Assembly: GCA_017537365.1 (NCBI GenBank)
Contig: JAFYKZ010000026.1
Coordinates: forward strand, 62,001-126,000
Direction of reading: 5' to 3'
Source: Clostridia bacterium
GTDB lineage: Bacteria; Bacillota; Clostridia; Oscillospirales; Acutalibacteraceae
Length of the DNA: 64,000 bases
Made by a program: the position numbers and the translations under genes. Each line of letters begins with the position of its first letter. The first letter of the stretch is position 1. A model generated the notes under the pieces. The model was given only the letters and a program-made list of their open reading frames with translations. It did not search any database and was not told the DNA's origin. Positions 25,803-35,236 of this stretch are shown piece after piece.

Positions 25803-26803
25803 TAGTTATTCACTTCCCTTTTAATCCTAATTTCATTTGGTTTAATATTTTCATCAGCAAAAACCTTGCAATTAAAACCTGAATTTTCAAGTTTTATAAT
25901 ATTGCATTTTTTTTGCCCTATCATTTTTGAAACATCTGATTTATTAACAAAAATACTGTAATTGCCTTTAATTTTAAGTTGATTTAAAGCATTGTTTAGA
26001 AAAATTTCAGATTGACACAGCTCGCTAAAAGCAGGATGCCAAGGACCTGCAACAAAAGCTGTTTCGTCAATAGTATGAAGTCCCAGTCTTATAACTTTAA
26101 TATTATTTTCAGTAAATAAAGTATAAAGCTTAGAACAAATTTTCACCGCTTCTTCAATTTTTTGCGGTTCATAAACACCGCTTTCATAAAGCTCAGCTAA
26201 ACGGGTATTCTTCAAAACTATTGTTGGATAAATTCTAATTGTATCGGGTTTGATTTCAATACATTTATTTGCGGTTTTGAATAATTTTGTATCATTATCA
26301 CCATAAAGCCCTGTCATAATTTGAAGACCTAAATTAAAACCGTAAGATTTTATAAGCTTTGAGGCTGAGAAAACGACTTCTGCTTTATGACCTCGCTCGT
26401 TTAAACTTAAAACTTCATCGTCTAGCGACTGTGCACCAAGCTCAATAGCAGTAACACCGTAACTTTTAAGAAGCTTTAAAATTTCGTCATTAATTGCATC
26501 AGGTCTTGTTGAAATTCTGATGCCAGAAACTGAGTGCTCTTTAACAAATTTAAATGCAGTTTCTAAAAGCTCTAGCATATAATCGCGGTCTATTGCCGTA
26601 AAACTACCGCCAAAAAATGCTATTTCAAAGGTTTTAGGATTGTATTTTGGCGATTTTTTTGCAATTTCAACCGCATTTATAATATCCTGTGGCGTTGGAG
26701 CATTAACCTTTCCGCTAATATAATGCTGATTGCAAAAACTACACTTATTCGGGCAGCCGATATGAGGCACAAAGATAGAAATATTAGAGTGCTTTTCACT
26801 CAT
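25802..26803 (-). CDS. Radical SAM protein, Elp3-like N-terminal type
   Basis: A 333-residue iron-sulfur protein with the cluster motif GCPNKCSFCNQ near residue 16. Further radical SAM barrel motifs are AFFGGSFTAI, ISTRPDAI and VTAIELGAQSLDDEVL. It resembles the Elp3/YhcC-like group often found between rnc and smc in Clostridia. No acetyltransferase domain is attached, so it is not full Elp3. Its substrate is unknown, though the family often acts on tRNA. It overlaps rnc by 4 bp. Confidence 0.85.
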   Translation of the reverse strand: MSEKHSNISIFVPHIGCPNKCSFCNQHYISGKVNAPTPQDIINAVEIAKKSPKYNPKTFEIAFFGGSFTAIDRDYMLELLETAFKFVKEHSVSGIRISTRPDAINDEILKLLKSYGVTAIELGAQSLDDEVLSLNERGHKAEVVFSASKLIKSYGFNLGLQIMTGLYGDNDTKLFKTANKCIEIKPDTIRIYPTIVLKNTRLAELYESGVYEPQKIEEAVKICSKLYTLFTENNIKVIRLGLHTIDETAFVAGPWHPAFSELCQSEIFLNNALNQLKIKGNYSIFVNKSDVSKMIGQKKCNIIKLENSGFNCKVFADENIKPNEIRIKREVNN

Positions 26804-27480
26804 ATTTCAATACCCATCAAGGTTAGCGCCTGCTTGGCGGCCATTTGTTCTGCTCTTTTTTTAGACTTGCCTTTGCCCTCGCCAATAACATTTGAGTTTA
26901 AATGAACTTGAACTTCAAAAACTTTGTCATGGTCAGGACCAGATTCGCCTTTTAAAGTATAAGTTACCGATTCCTCGGGGTTTCTTTGGATGATTTCCTG
27001 AAGAGCGGTTTTATAATCCTTGAAAACTTCGTCGTCAGTCTGTTCTAACTCAGGAAGAATAAATCTCATGACATGGCGACGCGCTTCTTCCATACCGCCG
27101 TCAAGATAAATTGCAGCTAAAACCGCTTCAAAAGCATCGGCTAATATAGAATCACGCTCTCTGCCGCCACCTTTATCCTCGCCTTTTCCAAGTTTTAAAT
27201 ATTTTCCTAAATTAAGTTCTCTTGAAAAACCGCAAAGCGATTTTTCGCAAACCAATGAAGCTCGAAGCTTGGTAAGTTCTCCCTCAGGTATTTTTGAAAA
27301 TTCTTTAAAAATATAATCGGAAACAATAACCGATAAAACCGAATCACCCAAAAATTCTAATCTTTCGTTAGAACTAATGCCGTTTCTGGTTTCGTTTGCG
27401 TAAGAAGAGTGGGTTAAAGCATTTAATAAAAGGTTTGGATTTTTAAAAGTGTATCCTAACTTTTTCTCAAATTCTTTCAT
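26800..27480 (-). CDS. rnc: Ribonuclease III
   Basis: A 226-residue double-strand-specific RNase for rRNA processing and mRNA decay. The catalytic signature is SNERLEFLGDSVL near residue 37, with the second acidic site in ILADAFEAVLAAIYLDGG. The C-terminal double-stranded RNA-binding domain starts near residue 155 (KTALQEIIQRN) and ends GKSKKRAEQMAAKQALTLM. It follows plsX by 13 bp. Confidence 0.97.
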   Translation of the reverse strand: MKEFEKKLGYTFKNPNLLLNALTHSSYANETRNGISSNERLEFLGDSVLSVIVSDYIFKEFSKIPEGELTKLRASLVCEKSLCGFSRELNLGKYLKLGKGEDKGGGRERDSILADAFEAVLAAIYLDGGMEEARRHVMRFILPELEQTDDEVFKDYKTALQEIIQRNPEESVTYTLKGESGPDHDKVFEVQVHLNSNVIGEGKGKSKKRAEQMAAKQALTLMGIEI

Positions 27481-27493
27481 AAAAATTCCTCTA

Positions 27494-28489
27494 TTATTTT
27501 ATTTCAGCCAAAGCTGAGCTAATAGTATCAATAACACCGTTTTCAGTAAAGGTAACAGCCTGTTTAACGGCATTTTTAATAGCCTTTGCATCTGAGCTTC
27601 CGTGTGCCTTTATAACAGGTTTTCTAACTCCAAGCAAAGGCGCACCGCCAACCTCAGAGCTATCCATCATTTTCTTAATACCGTATAAATCTTTCTTTAA
27701 AACAGCAGCTGCCAATTTATTGATAAGGCTTTTATACATAACCTCTTTTATCATTTTAAAGAAGGTTATGGCAGTTCCCTCTATTAGCTTGAGCGCTATA
27801 TTTCCGGTGAAACCGTCAGTAATAACTGCATCGCAAACACCCTTTGGCATTTCTCTCGATTCAATATTTCCAACAAAGTTAATAGGAGCTTCTTTTAATA
27901 ATTTGTAGCTTTCTTTATGTAATTCTGTACCCTTTGAGTCTTCAACACCGATATTTAAGAGACCGATTTTTGGTTCCTTAATATTCTCAACTTTTTCTAA
28001 GTATGCGCTTGCCATTATACCGAATTGTTGAAGCATTTCAGGTCTGCACTCGGCATTAGCTCCCATATCCATAAGCATATAATGACCTTTTGGTGATGGT
28101 ATTAATCCTGCTAGTGCGGGACGCTTGATACCTTTAATTCGCTTAACCATTAAAGTTCCGCCAACAACGATAGCTCCTGTTGACCCTGCTGAAACAAAAG
28201 CATCTGCCCTGTCCTCAACAAGCTCGGTAAAAGCTAAGCCCATAGAAGAATTTTTATGAGCTTTTAAAAGACTTGTAGGTTCATCATGCATAGAGATAAC
28301 ATCATCGGTATCAATGATAATTAGCTCACCAAAAAACTCTAAATTGTTTTCTTTAATTATATTTTCGATGGTACCCTTATTGCCGGTCAAAGTGATTTCT
28401 ACCGATAATTCTTTTGAAGCGAGCGAAGCGCCTTTAACAATTTCTAACGGTGCATTATCTCCACCAAATGCATCAATTACAACTCTCAT
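27494..28489 (-). CDS. plsX: Phosphate acyltransferase PlsX
   Basis: A 331-residue enzyme that makes acyl-phosphate from acyl-ACP for phospholipid synthesis. It opens RVVIDAFGGDNAPLEIVKGA. Other family patterns are SMGLAFTELVEDRADAFVSA, MDMGANAECRPEMLQQFG and AVITDGFTGNIALKLIEG. acpP usually sits between plsX and rnc but is absent here; the two genes are 13 bp apart. fapR is not seen either. Confidence 0.96.
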   Translation of the reverse strand: MRVVIDAFGGDNAPLEIVKGASLASKELSVEITLTGNKGTIENIIKENNLEFFGELIIIDTDDVISMHDEPTSLLKAHKNSSMGLAFTELVEDRADAFVSAGSTGAIVVGGTLMVKRIKGIKRPALAGLIPSPKGHYMLMDMGANAECRPEMLQQFGIMASAYLEKVENIKEPKIGLLNIGVEDSKGTELHKESYKLLKEAPINFVGNIESREMPKGVCDAVITDGFTGNIALKLIEGTAITFFKMIKEVMYKSLINKLAAAVLKKDLYGIKKMMDSSEVGGAPLLGVRKPVIKAHGSSDAKAIKNAVKQAVTFTENGVIDTISSALAEIK

Positions 28490-28500
28490 TTTATAATCTC

Positions 28501-29802
28501 CTAAATTTTATTAGTATCAAACCAATTCATAGAACGTTCAGCTAATGCTTTATAGCGTTCTTTTTTATCGCGTATTTTAGTTTCAAGAGGAGGTAAAACT
28601 CCAAAATTAGCACCCATAGGCTGAAAGTTCGAAACAGTTTCATCACAGATATAATTTAATAATGCACCAATCATTGTAAACTCAGGTAAAATGGTTGGAT
28701 TTTCACCTTTTAATTTAGCGTAAGCATTTATTCCTGCTATAATTCCGCTTGCGGCAGATTCCATATAACCCTCAACACCCGAAAGCTGACCTGCAAAAAA
28801 GATATTATTGTTCTTTTTTAAGGATAAATCGCGGTTTAAAAGCCTTGGCGAGTTAATGAATGTATTCCTGTGCATAACTCCGTAGCGCATAAATTCTGCG
28901 TTTTCAAGACCTGGTATCATAGAAAAAACTCTTTTTTGTTCGCCGAATTTAAGGTTAGTTTGAAAACCAACGATATTATAAAGACTGCTGTTTGCGTTTT
29001 CTCTGCGAAGTTGAACAGCCGCCCAAGGTCTGTGTCCTGTTCTGGGATCGGTTAAACCAACAGGTTTTAGCGGACCAAAACGAATCGAATCAAGACCTCT
29101 TTTTGCCAGTATTTCTATCGGCATACAACCCTCATAAACTGTAACAGGTTTATCAAATTCGTGAACAGGGGCGGATTCGGCATTAATAAGTTCGTTATGA
29201 AAAGCCTCGTATTCTTCTTTGTTAAACGGGCAGTTGATATAATCATCGTCGCCCTTACCGTAACGTGAGGCAAAGAATGCTTTTTCCATATTGATACTGT
29301 CTGCCGTAACAATAGGAGCCGCCGCGTCATAAAAACTTAAATTTTCGCTATCGGTATATTTTTTAATATCTTCTGCAAGCAAAGAATCGGTTAAAGGACC
29401 GCTAGCTATTATAACTATTGAATCCTCAGGGATTTTTTCGATAACCTCTTCAAAAATTTCAATATTAGGATGATTTTTGATAGCGTTTGTTATATTTTCT
29501 GCAAATATATCGCGGTCAACAGCTAAGGCGCCGCCTGCTGCAACAGAACAACTATCAGCCGATTTTAAGCAAACCGAACCAAAACGACGCATTTCTTCTT
29601 TTAAAAGACCTGCAGCAGAATCAATTCTTGCAGCCTTCAAAGAATTTGAGCAAACAAGCTCAGCAAAAAAGTCAGATTTATGAGCAGGAGTTTTTTTCTT
29701 TGGCTTCATTTCATATAGCTCAACCTTAACTCCTCTGTTTGCTAATTGCATTGCCGCCTCGCAACCCGCAAGACCGGCACCGATAATTTTAACCTTTTCC
29801 AT
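28501..29802 (-). CDS. trmFO: tRNA (uracil-5-)-methyltransferase TrmFO
   Basis: A 433-residue FAD- and folate-dependent enzyme that makes ribothymidine-54 in tRNA. The FAD-binding start IIGAGLAGCEAAMQLANRGV is clear. Conserved stretches ELVCSNSLKA, RYGKGDDDYINCPFNKEEY and FFAGQLSGVEGYMESAASG follow. It is directly coupled to topA with one shared base, the usual Firmicutes order dprA-topA-trmFO. Confidence 0.96.
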   Translation of the reverse strand: MEKVKIIGAGLAGCEAAMQLANRGVKVELYEMKPKKKTPAHKSDFFAELVCSNSLKAARIDSAAGLLKEEMRRFGSVCLKSADSCSVAAGGALAVDRDIFAENITNAIKNHPNIEIFEEVIEKIPEDSIVIIASGPLTDSLLAEDIKKYTDSENLSFYDAAAPIVTADSINMEKAFFASRYGKGDDDYINCPFNKEEYEAFHNELINAESAPVHEFDKPVTVYEGCMPIEILAKRGLDSIRFGPLKPVGLTDPRTGHRPWAAVQLRRENANSSLYNIVGFQTNLKFGEQKRVFSMIPGLENAEFMRYGVMHRNTFINSPRLLNRDLSLKKNNNIFFAGQLSGVEGYMESAASGIIAGINAYAKLKGENPTILPEFTMIGALLNYICDETVSNFQPMGANFGVLPPLETKIRDKKERYKALAERSMNWFDTNKI

Positions 29803-31898
29803 TAATTTTCCTTAGAGTTAGTAGATTTTTTTGTTTTTCTGGTAACGCAATCGCCGTTCATACAGTAATTTCTGCCTCTAATACCCGAAATTATGAAACC
29901 GCCGCATTCTTTGCAGATTTCACCTGTTGGAACACCTGGAGCGGCAAAATCACATTTAGGATAATTAGAACATCCGTAGAATTTTTTACCTTTTTTTGAG
30001 GTTCTTTTGATAAGCTTTGAACCGCATTTGGGACAAGGTTGCTTAACTTCATCCTCAGGAACGGGTTTAGTATTTTTACAATCAGGATAATTTGGACAAG
30101 CTAAGAATTTTCCAAAACGACTTGATTTAACAACCATTCTGCTACCGCATTTTTCACAAATAACATCTGTTTCGGTTGCAGGCACTTTAACCCGTTTTCC
30201 GTCAAGCGAAACTTCGGCTTTTTTATAATGCTTGTCAAAATCCTCATAAAATCCTGAAATAGTATCTATCCAATCAAGCTCGCCGGCGCCGATTTTATCA
30301 AGCTGAACTTCAAGTCCCGCAGTAAACTTAACATCGAATATTTTCTTAAAGTATTCAGCAAGCAAATCAACTACAACAATACCAAGTTTTGTTGGTTTAA
30401 GCGATTTCTTTTCGCGTTCAATATAATCGCGGTTTAAAATATTTGAAATAATAGGAGCATAGGTGGATGGTCTGCCAATGCCATTTTCATCTAATGCTTT
30501 GATTAAAGTAGGCTCGGTGAAACGAGCAGGTGGTTGAGTGAAATGCTGATTGGCATCAAGACCGCGAAGTTTTAAAATATCTCCCTCGTTCATTTCGGGA
30601 AGCGAGCCTTCCTTATCTCCTTCCTCGTCTTTACCTTCTTCGTAAAGTGCAGTAAAACCGTCAAAACGAACCGAATAACCGCTTGCTTTAAATAAATAGT
30701 TATTAGCAGTTATTAAAACATTAACGGTATCCTGAACACAAACTGCCATTAATGAAGCAATAAAGCGTTCCCAGATAAGTTTGTAAAGCTTATATTGTTC
30801 AGAGGATAAAGAATCCTTAACCTTGTCAGGTGAAAGAGTGATAACGGTAGGTCTGATAGCTTCGTGAGCATCCTGAGCGCCGCTTTTTGTTTTAAAATAT
30901 CGAGGACTAGAAGGTAAATATTTGCTTCCAAAGCGCTCGGTTATATAACCGTTTGCCGCCGCTCTCGCTTCCTCAGAAATACGAAGCGAATCAGTACGCA
31001 TATAGGTTATAAGACCTGTAACACCTGTTCCTGCAATTTCAACACCTTCATAAAGCTGTTGAGCAATACGCATAGTTCTCTGACCTGTGAAACCAAGCTT
31101 TCTTGAAGCTTCTTGTTGCAAGGTTGAGGTTATGAAAGGTGGAGCAGGCTGACGGTTTCGCTTACCCTTTTTAATCTCGCTAACGGTATAGGTTGCATTT
31201 TCTAAATCGTTAACGATATTTTGAGCTTCATCACCTGTTTTTACGCTCTCAAACTTGTTGCCGTTTATATCTCCGCAAAGTTTGGCGGAAAATGATTTTC
31301 TGCCAGAGGCAAGTTTAGCATCAACAGTCCAAAACTCTTCGCTGATAAACTTTTCAATTTCACGTTCACGTTCTACAATTAGTTTAAGAGCAACAGTCTG
31401 AACTCGTCCTGCTGATAAACCGCTTTTAACCTTTTTCCAAAGGAATGGGCTTAATTTATAACCAACAATTCTGTCAAGAACGCGTCTTGCTTGCTGAGCA
31501 TCAACTAAATCCATATTAAGCCGTCTCGGTTCTTTGATACCTGCTAAAACACCTGTTTTTGTTATTTCATTAAAGGTAACACGGTTTTTATCGTTAATGT
31601 TAAGTGCTAAAAGCTGAGCTAAGTGCCAAGAAATAGCTTCTCCCTCTCTATCAGGGTCGGTAGCTAAATATACTTCATCGCACTCTGCCGCCGCTTCCTT
31701 TAAGGATTTAATTAAATCTTTTTTATCAGGCATATTTATATATTGCGGTTTAAAATTATTATCTATATCAACACCGAGCTTTGATTTAGGTAAATCTCTG
31801 ATATGACCCATAGAAGCCATTACCTTGTAATCCCCGCCCAGATACTTCTTTATGCTTTTCACCTTGGTAGGCGACTCAACTATCAAAAGCTTAGACAT
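29802..31898 (-). CDS. topA: DNA topoisomerase I
   Basis: A 698-residue type IA topoisomerase that relaxes negative supercoils. The Toprim domain opens LLIVESPTKVKSIKKYLG, with ATDPDREGEAISWHLAQLL. The active-site Tyr is in GLITYMRTDSLRISEEA. Three C-terminal zinc fingers are visible: CEKCGSR...CPNYPDC, CPKCGSK...CSNYPKC, and a shorter CKECGG...C form. It lies 16 bp after dprA. Confidence 0.97.
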   Translation of the reverse strand: MSKLLIVESPTKVKSIKKYLGGDYKVMASMGHIRDLPKSKLGVDIDNNFKPQYINMPDKKDLIKSLKEAAAECDEVYLATDPDREGEAISWHLAQLLALNINDKNRVTFNEITKTGVLAGIKEPRRLNMDLVDAQQARRVLDRIVGYKLSPFLWKKVKSGLSAGRVQTVALKLIVEREREIEKFISEEFWTVDAKLASGRKSFSAKLCGDINGNKFESVKTGDEAQNIVNDLENATYTVSEIKKGKRNRQPAPPFITSTLQQEASRKLGFTGQRTMRIAQQLYEGVEIAGTGVTGLITYMRTDSLRISEEARAAANGYITERFGSKYLPSSPRYFKTKSGAQDAHEAIRPTVITLSPDKVKDSLSSEQYKLYKLIWERFIASLMAVCVQDTVNVLITANNYLFKASGYSVRFDGFTALYEEGKDEEGDKEGSLPEMNEGDILKLRGLDANQHFTQPPARFTEPTLIKALDENGIGRPSTYAPIISNILNRDYIEREKKSLKPTKLGIVVVDLLAEYFKKIFDVKFTAGLEVQLDKIGAGELDWIDTISGFYEDFDKHYKKAEVSLDGKRVKVPATETDVICEKCGSRMVVKSSRFGKFLACPNYPDCKNTKPVPEDEVKQPCPKCGSKLIKRTSKKGKKFYGCSNYPKCDFAAPGVPTGEICKECGGFIISGIRGRNYCMNGDCVTRKTKKSTNSKEN

Positions 31899-31914
31899 AT
31901 TTTTCCTCCTGATT

Positions 31915-33069
31915 TTATATTATCTCAAAATATCCACCCGGTAAGGCTTTAATAACTAATTCCATTTCAAGCTCGCCTAATGCAGAAAGCAGTTCACTTG
32001 GAGATAAATTAGTGCCACAAATTTCTTCGGGTAAGAATTTTTGCTTATCTAAACAATTATACACTATTTTTGCCTCTTTGGAAAGAGTTTCTAAACAATT
32101 TTTTTGATTATTTTCTTCTTTTTTGTTATTTTTATTGTTTTCACTTTTTAAATCACCTAAAATCTTATCGTTATAAGCCTTTTCAATATTGATTTTATCA
32201 GGAAAACGCATAATATATTCATTAAAAATATCAGATGCATCAATTAATGGTTTAGCACCGTCTCTCAAAAGCTCGTTTGAACCTGAAAATTCTTTTTCTT
32301 CAGGAGAACGAGGAATAACAAATACATCTCTTCCCTGTTCCGCCGCATGTCTTGCAGTTATAAGAGCTCCGCTTTTAGCACCCGCTTCAACAACAACTGT
32401 ACCTAAAGAGAGCGCAGAAACGATACGGTTTCTAACAGGAAAAGTATATCTTGAAGCAGGAAAATCGGGCGGATATTCGGTAATTAACGCGCCGTTATTC
32501 GAGACAGCTTCACGAAGCTTTTCATTTTCCATTAAATAATCGTATAAAATACCGCAACCTAAAATTAGAGCAGTAGTTCCACCTGCTTTAAGCGCGCCTG
32601 CATGAGCGTAAGTATCACACCCTATTGCACCGCCGCTTACAACAATCATACCTGATTTTGCTAGCCGAAAACTTAAAGAATAAGCCGCTCTTTTGCCAAA
32701 ATCGCTAACCTTTCTGGGTCCAACGATGGAGATAGATGGCATTGCATCAAAATTTGGTAAATCACCCTTGATATATAGCACCAAAGGAGGATTTTCTATA
32801 ACCGAAAGGCAAAACGGATAGTTTTCACTGCCTAAAACAATAATTTTAATATCATTTTCGCGGCATTTATTTAAAATATCTTCTGCTGTTTTTAAGTTTT
32901 TATCTGATAATTTGTTTAATTCGTTTGCTGTAAAAAGTCTGCTCTTTTTAAGAACATTTAAATCAGAATTATAAATGTTTACTGCATTAGAAAAATAATC
33001 TAATATTTCTTTAACCTTTCTGTTTGCAGGACCTAAAATATTTTGAAGCCATATATAATATTTTATCAT
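31915..33069 (-). CDS. dprA: DNA processing protein DprA
   Basis: A 384-residue Rossmann-fold protein that loads RecA onto incoming single-stranded DNA in transformation. Signature motifs are ISIVGPRKVSDFGKRAAY, VSGGAIGCDTYAHAGAL, ALILGCGILYDY, and VVVEAGAKSGALITARHA. A C-terminal winged helix follows (LPEEICGTNLSPSELLSAL). I start at the ATG at 33069, whose ATGA overlaps the methyltransferase stop. An upstream TTG is less likely. No other competence genes are in the window. Confidence 0.93.
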   Translation of the reverse strand: MIKYYIWLQNILGPANRKVKEILDYFSNAVNIYNSDLNVLKKSRLFTANELNKLSDKNLKTAEDILNKCRENDIKIIVLGSENYPFCLSVIENPPLVLYIKGDLPNFDAMPSISIVGPRKVSDFGKRAAYSLSFRLAKSGMIVVSGGAIGCDTYAHAGALKAGGTTALILGCGILYDYLMENEKLREAVSNNGALITEYPPDFPASRYTFPVRNRIVSALSLGTVVVEAGAKSGALITARHAAEQGRDVFVIPRSPEEKEFSGSNELLRDGAKPLIDASDIFNEYIMRFPDKINIEKAYNDKILGDLKSENNKNNKKEENNQKNCLETLSKEAKIVYNCLDKQKFLPEEICGTNLSPSELLSALGELEMELVIKALPGGYFEII

Positions 33070-33848
33070 TTCATCATTTCCCAAATAGCAATAGCCGCTG
33101 CTGCTGCCGCGTTTAGTGATTCCGCTTTCCCGGTCATCTTTATAGTAATCTTAGAATCAGAAACTGCTATTGTTTCGTCAGTTATACCGTTTGCCTCATT
33201 TCCAATTATAACGATAGACCCATCATTAAACTCAGTTTCTTTTATAGATTTTGCATCTTTATCAACAACACAAGCGTATTTTTTCAGCGGAAGCTTTGCT
33301 AAATCTTTTGCAAAATCATCCAAAATATAAAGCGGCATTCTGAGCATTGTTCCCATAGATGCGCGCAAAACCTTCGGTGAATAAGGGTCGCATCCGTCAT
33401 TAGATAAAATAATACCCGAAACTCCAAGCGCCTCACAGGTTCTTGCAACCGCACCTAAATTAGATGGGTCGGAAACATTTTCAAAGGCTAAATATCTGCC
33501 GTTTATATCAATTTTCTCGGCATTGATTTCTTTCATTTTGCAAACTGCTAAAATGCCTTGCGGTGATTTTGTATCACTTAGTTTTTCGAAAATATAATCG
33601 GGTATTTCAATACACTCTTTGGCATTTTCTGATAAAATATCAATATCTTCGCTTAATTTTTCAAGGGCGGATTTTGAGATAATTAGCTTATCAAACACAG
33701 TTCCTGTATCTAATGCATCTTTGCATATTCTAAGACCCTCAAGCACAAAAAGACCGTTTTCATAACGGCATTTTTTTGAGGTTTGAAGCTTGGAAATAAG
33801 CTTGATAAGAGAATTATCTTTGCTGGAAATCTGTTTAAAATCTTTCAA
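33066..33848 (-). CDS. SpoU/TrmH family RNA 2'-O-methyltransferase
   Basis: About 260 residues. An N-terminal substrate-binding domain (FVLEGLRICKDALDTG) is followed by the trefoil-knot SPOUT domain. Motif 1 is LGAVARTCEALGVSGIIL, motif 2 VIIGNEANGITDE, and motif 3 IKMTGKAESLNAAAAAAI. It probably methylates a ribose in 23S rRNA; the position cannot be told. TTG at 33848 lies eight bases after AAAAGGA. The ATG at 33857 overlaps that Shine-Dalgarno but remains possible. It is coupled to dprA. Confidence 0.88.
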   Translation of the reverse strand: MKDFKQISSKDNSLIKLISKLQTSKKCRYENGLFVLEGLRICKDALDTGTVFDKLIISKSALEKLSEDIDILSENAKECIEIPDYIFEKLSDTKSPQGILAVCKMKEINAEKIDINGRYLAFENVSDPSNLGAVARTCEALGVSGIILSNDGCDPYSPKVLRASMGTMLRMPLYILDDFAKDLAKLPLKKYACVVDKDAKSIKETEFNDGSIVIIGNEANGITDETIAVSDSKITIKMTGKAESLNAAAAAAIAIWEMMK

Positions 33849-33884
33849 AATAAGCATCCTTTTCTAACTTATAAAAATGAAAAG

Positions 33885-33908
33885 TCGCCCGAAGGTTAAT
33901 TCGGGCGA
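33885..33908 (-). terminator. Terminator after rplT
   Basis: TCGCCCGAA (33885-33893) pairs with TTCGGGCGA (33900-33908). On the minus strand it is followed by ACTTTTCATTTTT. Confidence 0.8.
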
Positions 33909-33915
33909 AATATAA

Positions 33916-34275
33916 TTATTTATCTAATGCTTTTTTAGCAGCCTTAACTAAGGTTGCGAAACCATTAGGATCGTTAACAGCTAAATCAGCCAACATCTTA
34001 CGGTTAACAGCAATACCAGCCTTGTTTAAACCGTTGATGAAAGATGAATAGTTTATACCGTTGAGTTTGCAAGCAGCAGATATACGGGTAATCCAAAGAC
34101 GACGGAAATCGCGCTTCTTTTGTTTACGACCAATATATGCATAGTTGCCTGATTTCATAACCGCTTCTTTCGCGGTCTTAAAAAGCTTGGACTTAGCGCC
34201 AAAATAGCCTTTAGCAAGCTTTAAAATCTTTTTTCTTCTTTTGCGTGTTGCTAACGCACCTTTAATACGTGCCAT
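33916..34275 (-). CDS. rplT: 50S ribosomal protein L20
   Basis: A 119-residue basic protein that binds 23S rRNA early in 50S assembly and, in Firmicutes, represses its own operon at the leader. It starts [20 protein letters not shown]. Conserved parts are [38 protein letters not shown] and [20 protein letters not shown]. It is the last gene of infC-rpmI-rplT. Confidence 0.97.
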   Translation of the reverse strand: MARIKGALATRKRRKKILKLAKGYFGAKSKLFKTAKEAVMKSGNYAYIGRKQKKRDFRRLWITRISAACKLNGINYSSFINGLNKAGIAVNRKMLADLAVNDPNGFATLVKAAKKALDK

Positions 34276-34301
34276 TTCAATTTACCTCCACTTTCAGCTT
34301 C

Positions 34302-34499
34302 TTATTTGTAAGGAATCATTTTCTTAACCTTAGCTACATTTGTTACATCAGCAGTAACGGTCTTGCGAAGGTTTCTCTTACGCTTGGTAGTTTTCTTGTT
34401 AAGGATGTGAGACTTGAAAGCGTGTGCTCTTTTTACCTTACCGGTTTTAGTGAGCTTAAAGCGTTTTTTTGCACCGCTATGGGTTTTAATCTTAGGCAT
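34302..34499 (-). CDS. rpmI: 50S ribosomal protein L35
   Basis: A 65-residue protein beginning [20 protein letters not shown], with the typical [17 protein letters not shown] and a VKKMIPY end. The start at 34499 follows AAGGAGGATTTACA. The longer frame would add noncoding leader. Second gene of infC-rpmI-rplT. Confidence 0.97.
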   Translation of the reverse strand: MPKIKTHSGAKKRFKLTKTGKVKRAHAFKSHILNKKTTKRKRNLRKTVTADVTNVAKVKKMIPYK

Positions 34500-34530
34500 T
34501 GTAAATCCTCCTTGAATTTTGTTACTAAGT

Positions 34531-35052
34531 TTACTTGCTTGATTTAGGTGCAAGGAACATAATCATATTACGACCTTCCATCTTAGCAGCTTTTTCAACA
34601 GTTGATTTTTCTGCACAGAATTCAGCAAATCTAGCCATAGTTTCTAAACCAATTTCAGGATGACCTAATTCTCTTCCTCTGAAACGGATAGAAACCTTAA
34701 CCTTGTTACCGTCCTGCAAGAAACGCATGGCATGTCTGCCCTTGGTTTCAAAATCATGAACATCGATACTGAGTCCTAAACGAATTTCTTTAACTTCCAT
34801 AACCTTTTGGTTTTTCTTGGCTTCCTTTTCACGCTTGGCTTGCTCAAAACGATACTTACCGTAATCCATTATTTTGCAAACAGGCGGTTGAGCATTGGGA
34901 GAAATACAAACCAAATCTAAATCTTTGGCATAAGCTTCCTCTATTGCTTTTTGAATGGGAAGAATACCAAGCTGAGAACCATCTTCGCCTGAAATAACGC
35001 GAACTTCTTTGAACTTAATATCTTCATTTACTGCGATTTCTTTGATGCTGAT
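34531..35052 (-). CDS. infC: Translation initiation factor IF-3 with non-AUG start
   Basis: A 173-residue IF-3 that keeps ribosomal subunits apart and proofreads the initiator tRNA. From the start it reads [20 protein letters not shown], and the C-domain contains [17 protein letters not shown] and [16 protein letters not shown]. No ATG, GTG or TTG exists near the N-terminus. ATC at 35052 lies nine bases after GGAGG, and an ATT at 35058 lies only three bases after it. Non-AUG starts are a known infC trait that lets IF-3 control its own synthesis. The shorter frame beginning at 34914 would lose most of the N-domain. Confidence 0.93.
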   Translation of the reverse strand: MSIKEIAVNEDIKFKEVRVISGEDGSQLGILPIQKAIEEAYAKDLDLVCISPNAQPPVCKIMDYGKYRFEQAKREKEAKKNQKVMEVKEIRLGLSIDVHDFETKGRHAMRFLQDGNKVKVSIRFRGRELGHPEIGLETMARFAEFCAEKSTVEKAAKMEGRNMIMFLAPKSSK

Positions 35053-35066
35053 AAGAATGCACCTCC

Positions 35067-35199
35067 AAGATTAATAAAAAATGCGTGGACGCAAAACATC
35101 CACGCATAAGAATAGCATTAGTAAAAAAGCAATCTTATTGACCCTTTCAATAAATCTTTTAGGGTGAGGACGCATCGCGTTCTACTTCATTTGAATACT
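35067..35199 (-). promoter_or_regulatory. L20-type leader with attenuator upstream of infC
   Basis: The ~130-nt leader ends in a strong terminator: TGCGTGGATG pairs with CGTCCACGCA, then TTTTTT, just 10 bases before the infC ribosome-binding site. An upstream GATGCGTCC could pair with the 5' arm as anti-terminator, using G-U pairs. L20-dependent attenuation is the known control of this operon in Firmicutes. The class is inferred from position and structure. Confidence 0.75.
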
Positions 35200-35227
35200 A
35201 TTTTACCATAAAAAAGAATTTTGTCAA
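35200..35227 (-). promoter_or_regulatory. Promoter of infC-rpmI-rplT
   Basis: On the minus strand, TTGACA (35227-35222), 16-bp spacer, TAAAAT (35205-35200), preceded by TGG as an extended -10. Confidence 0.85.
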
Positions 35228-35236
35228 GTAAAACTT

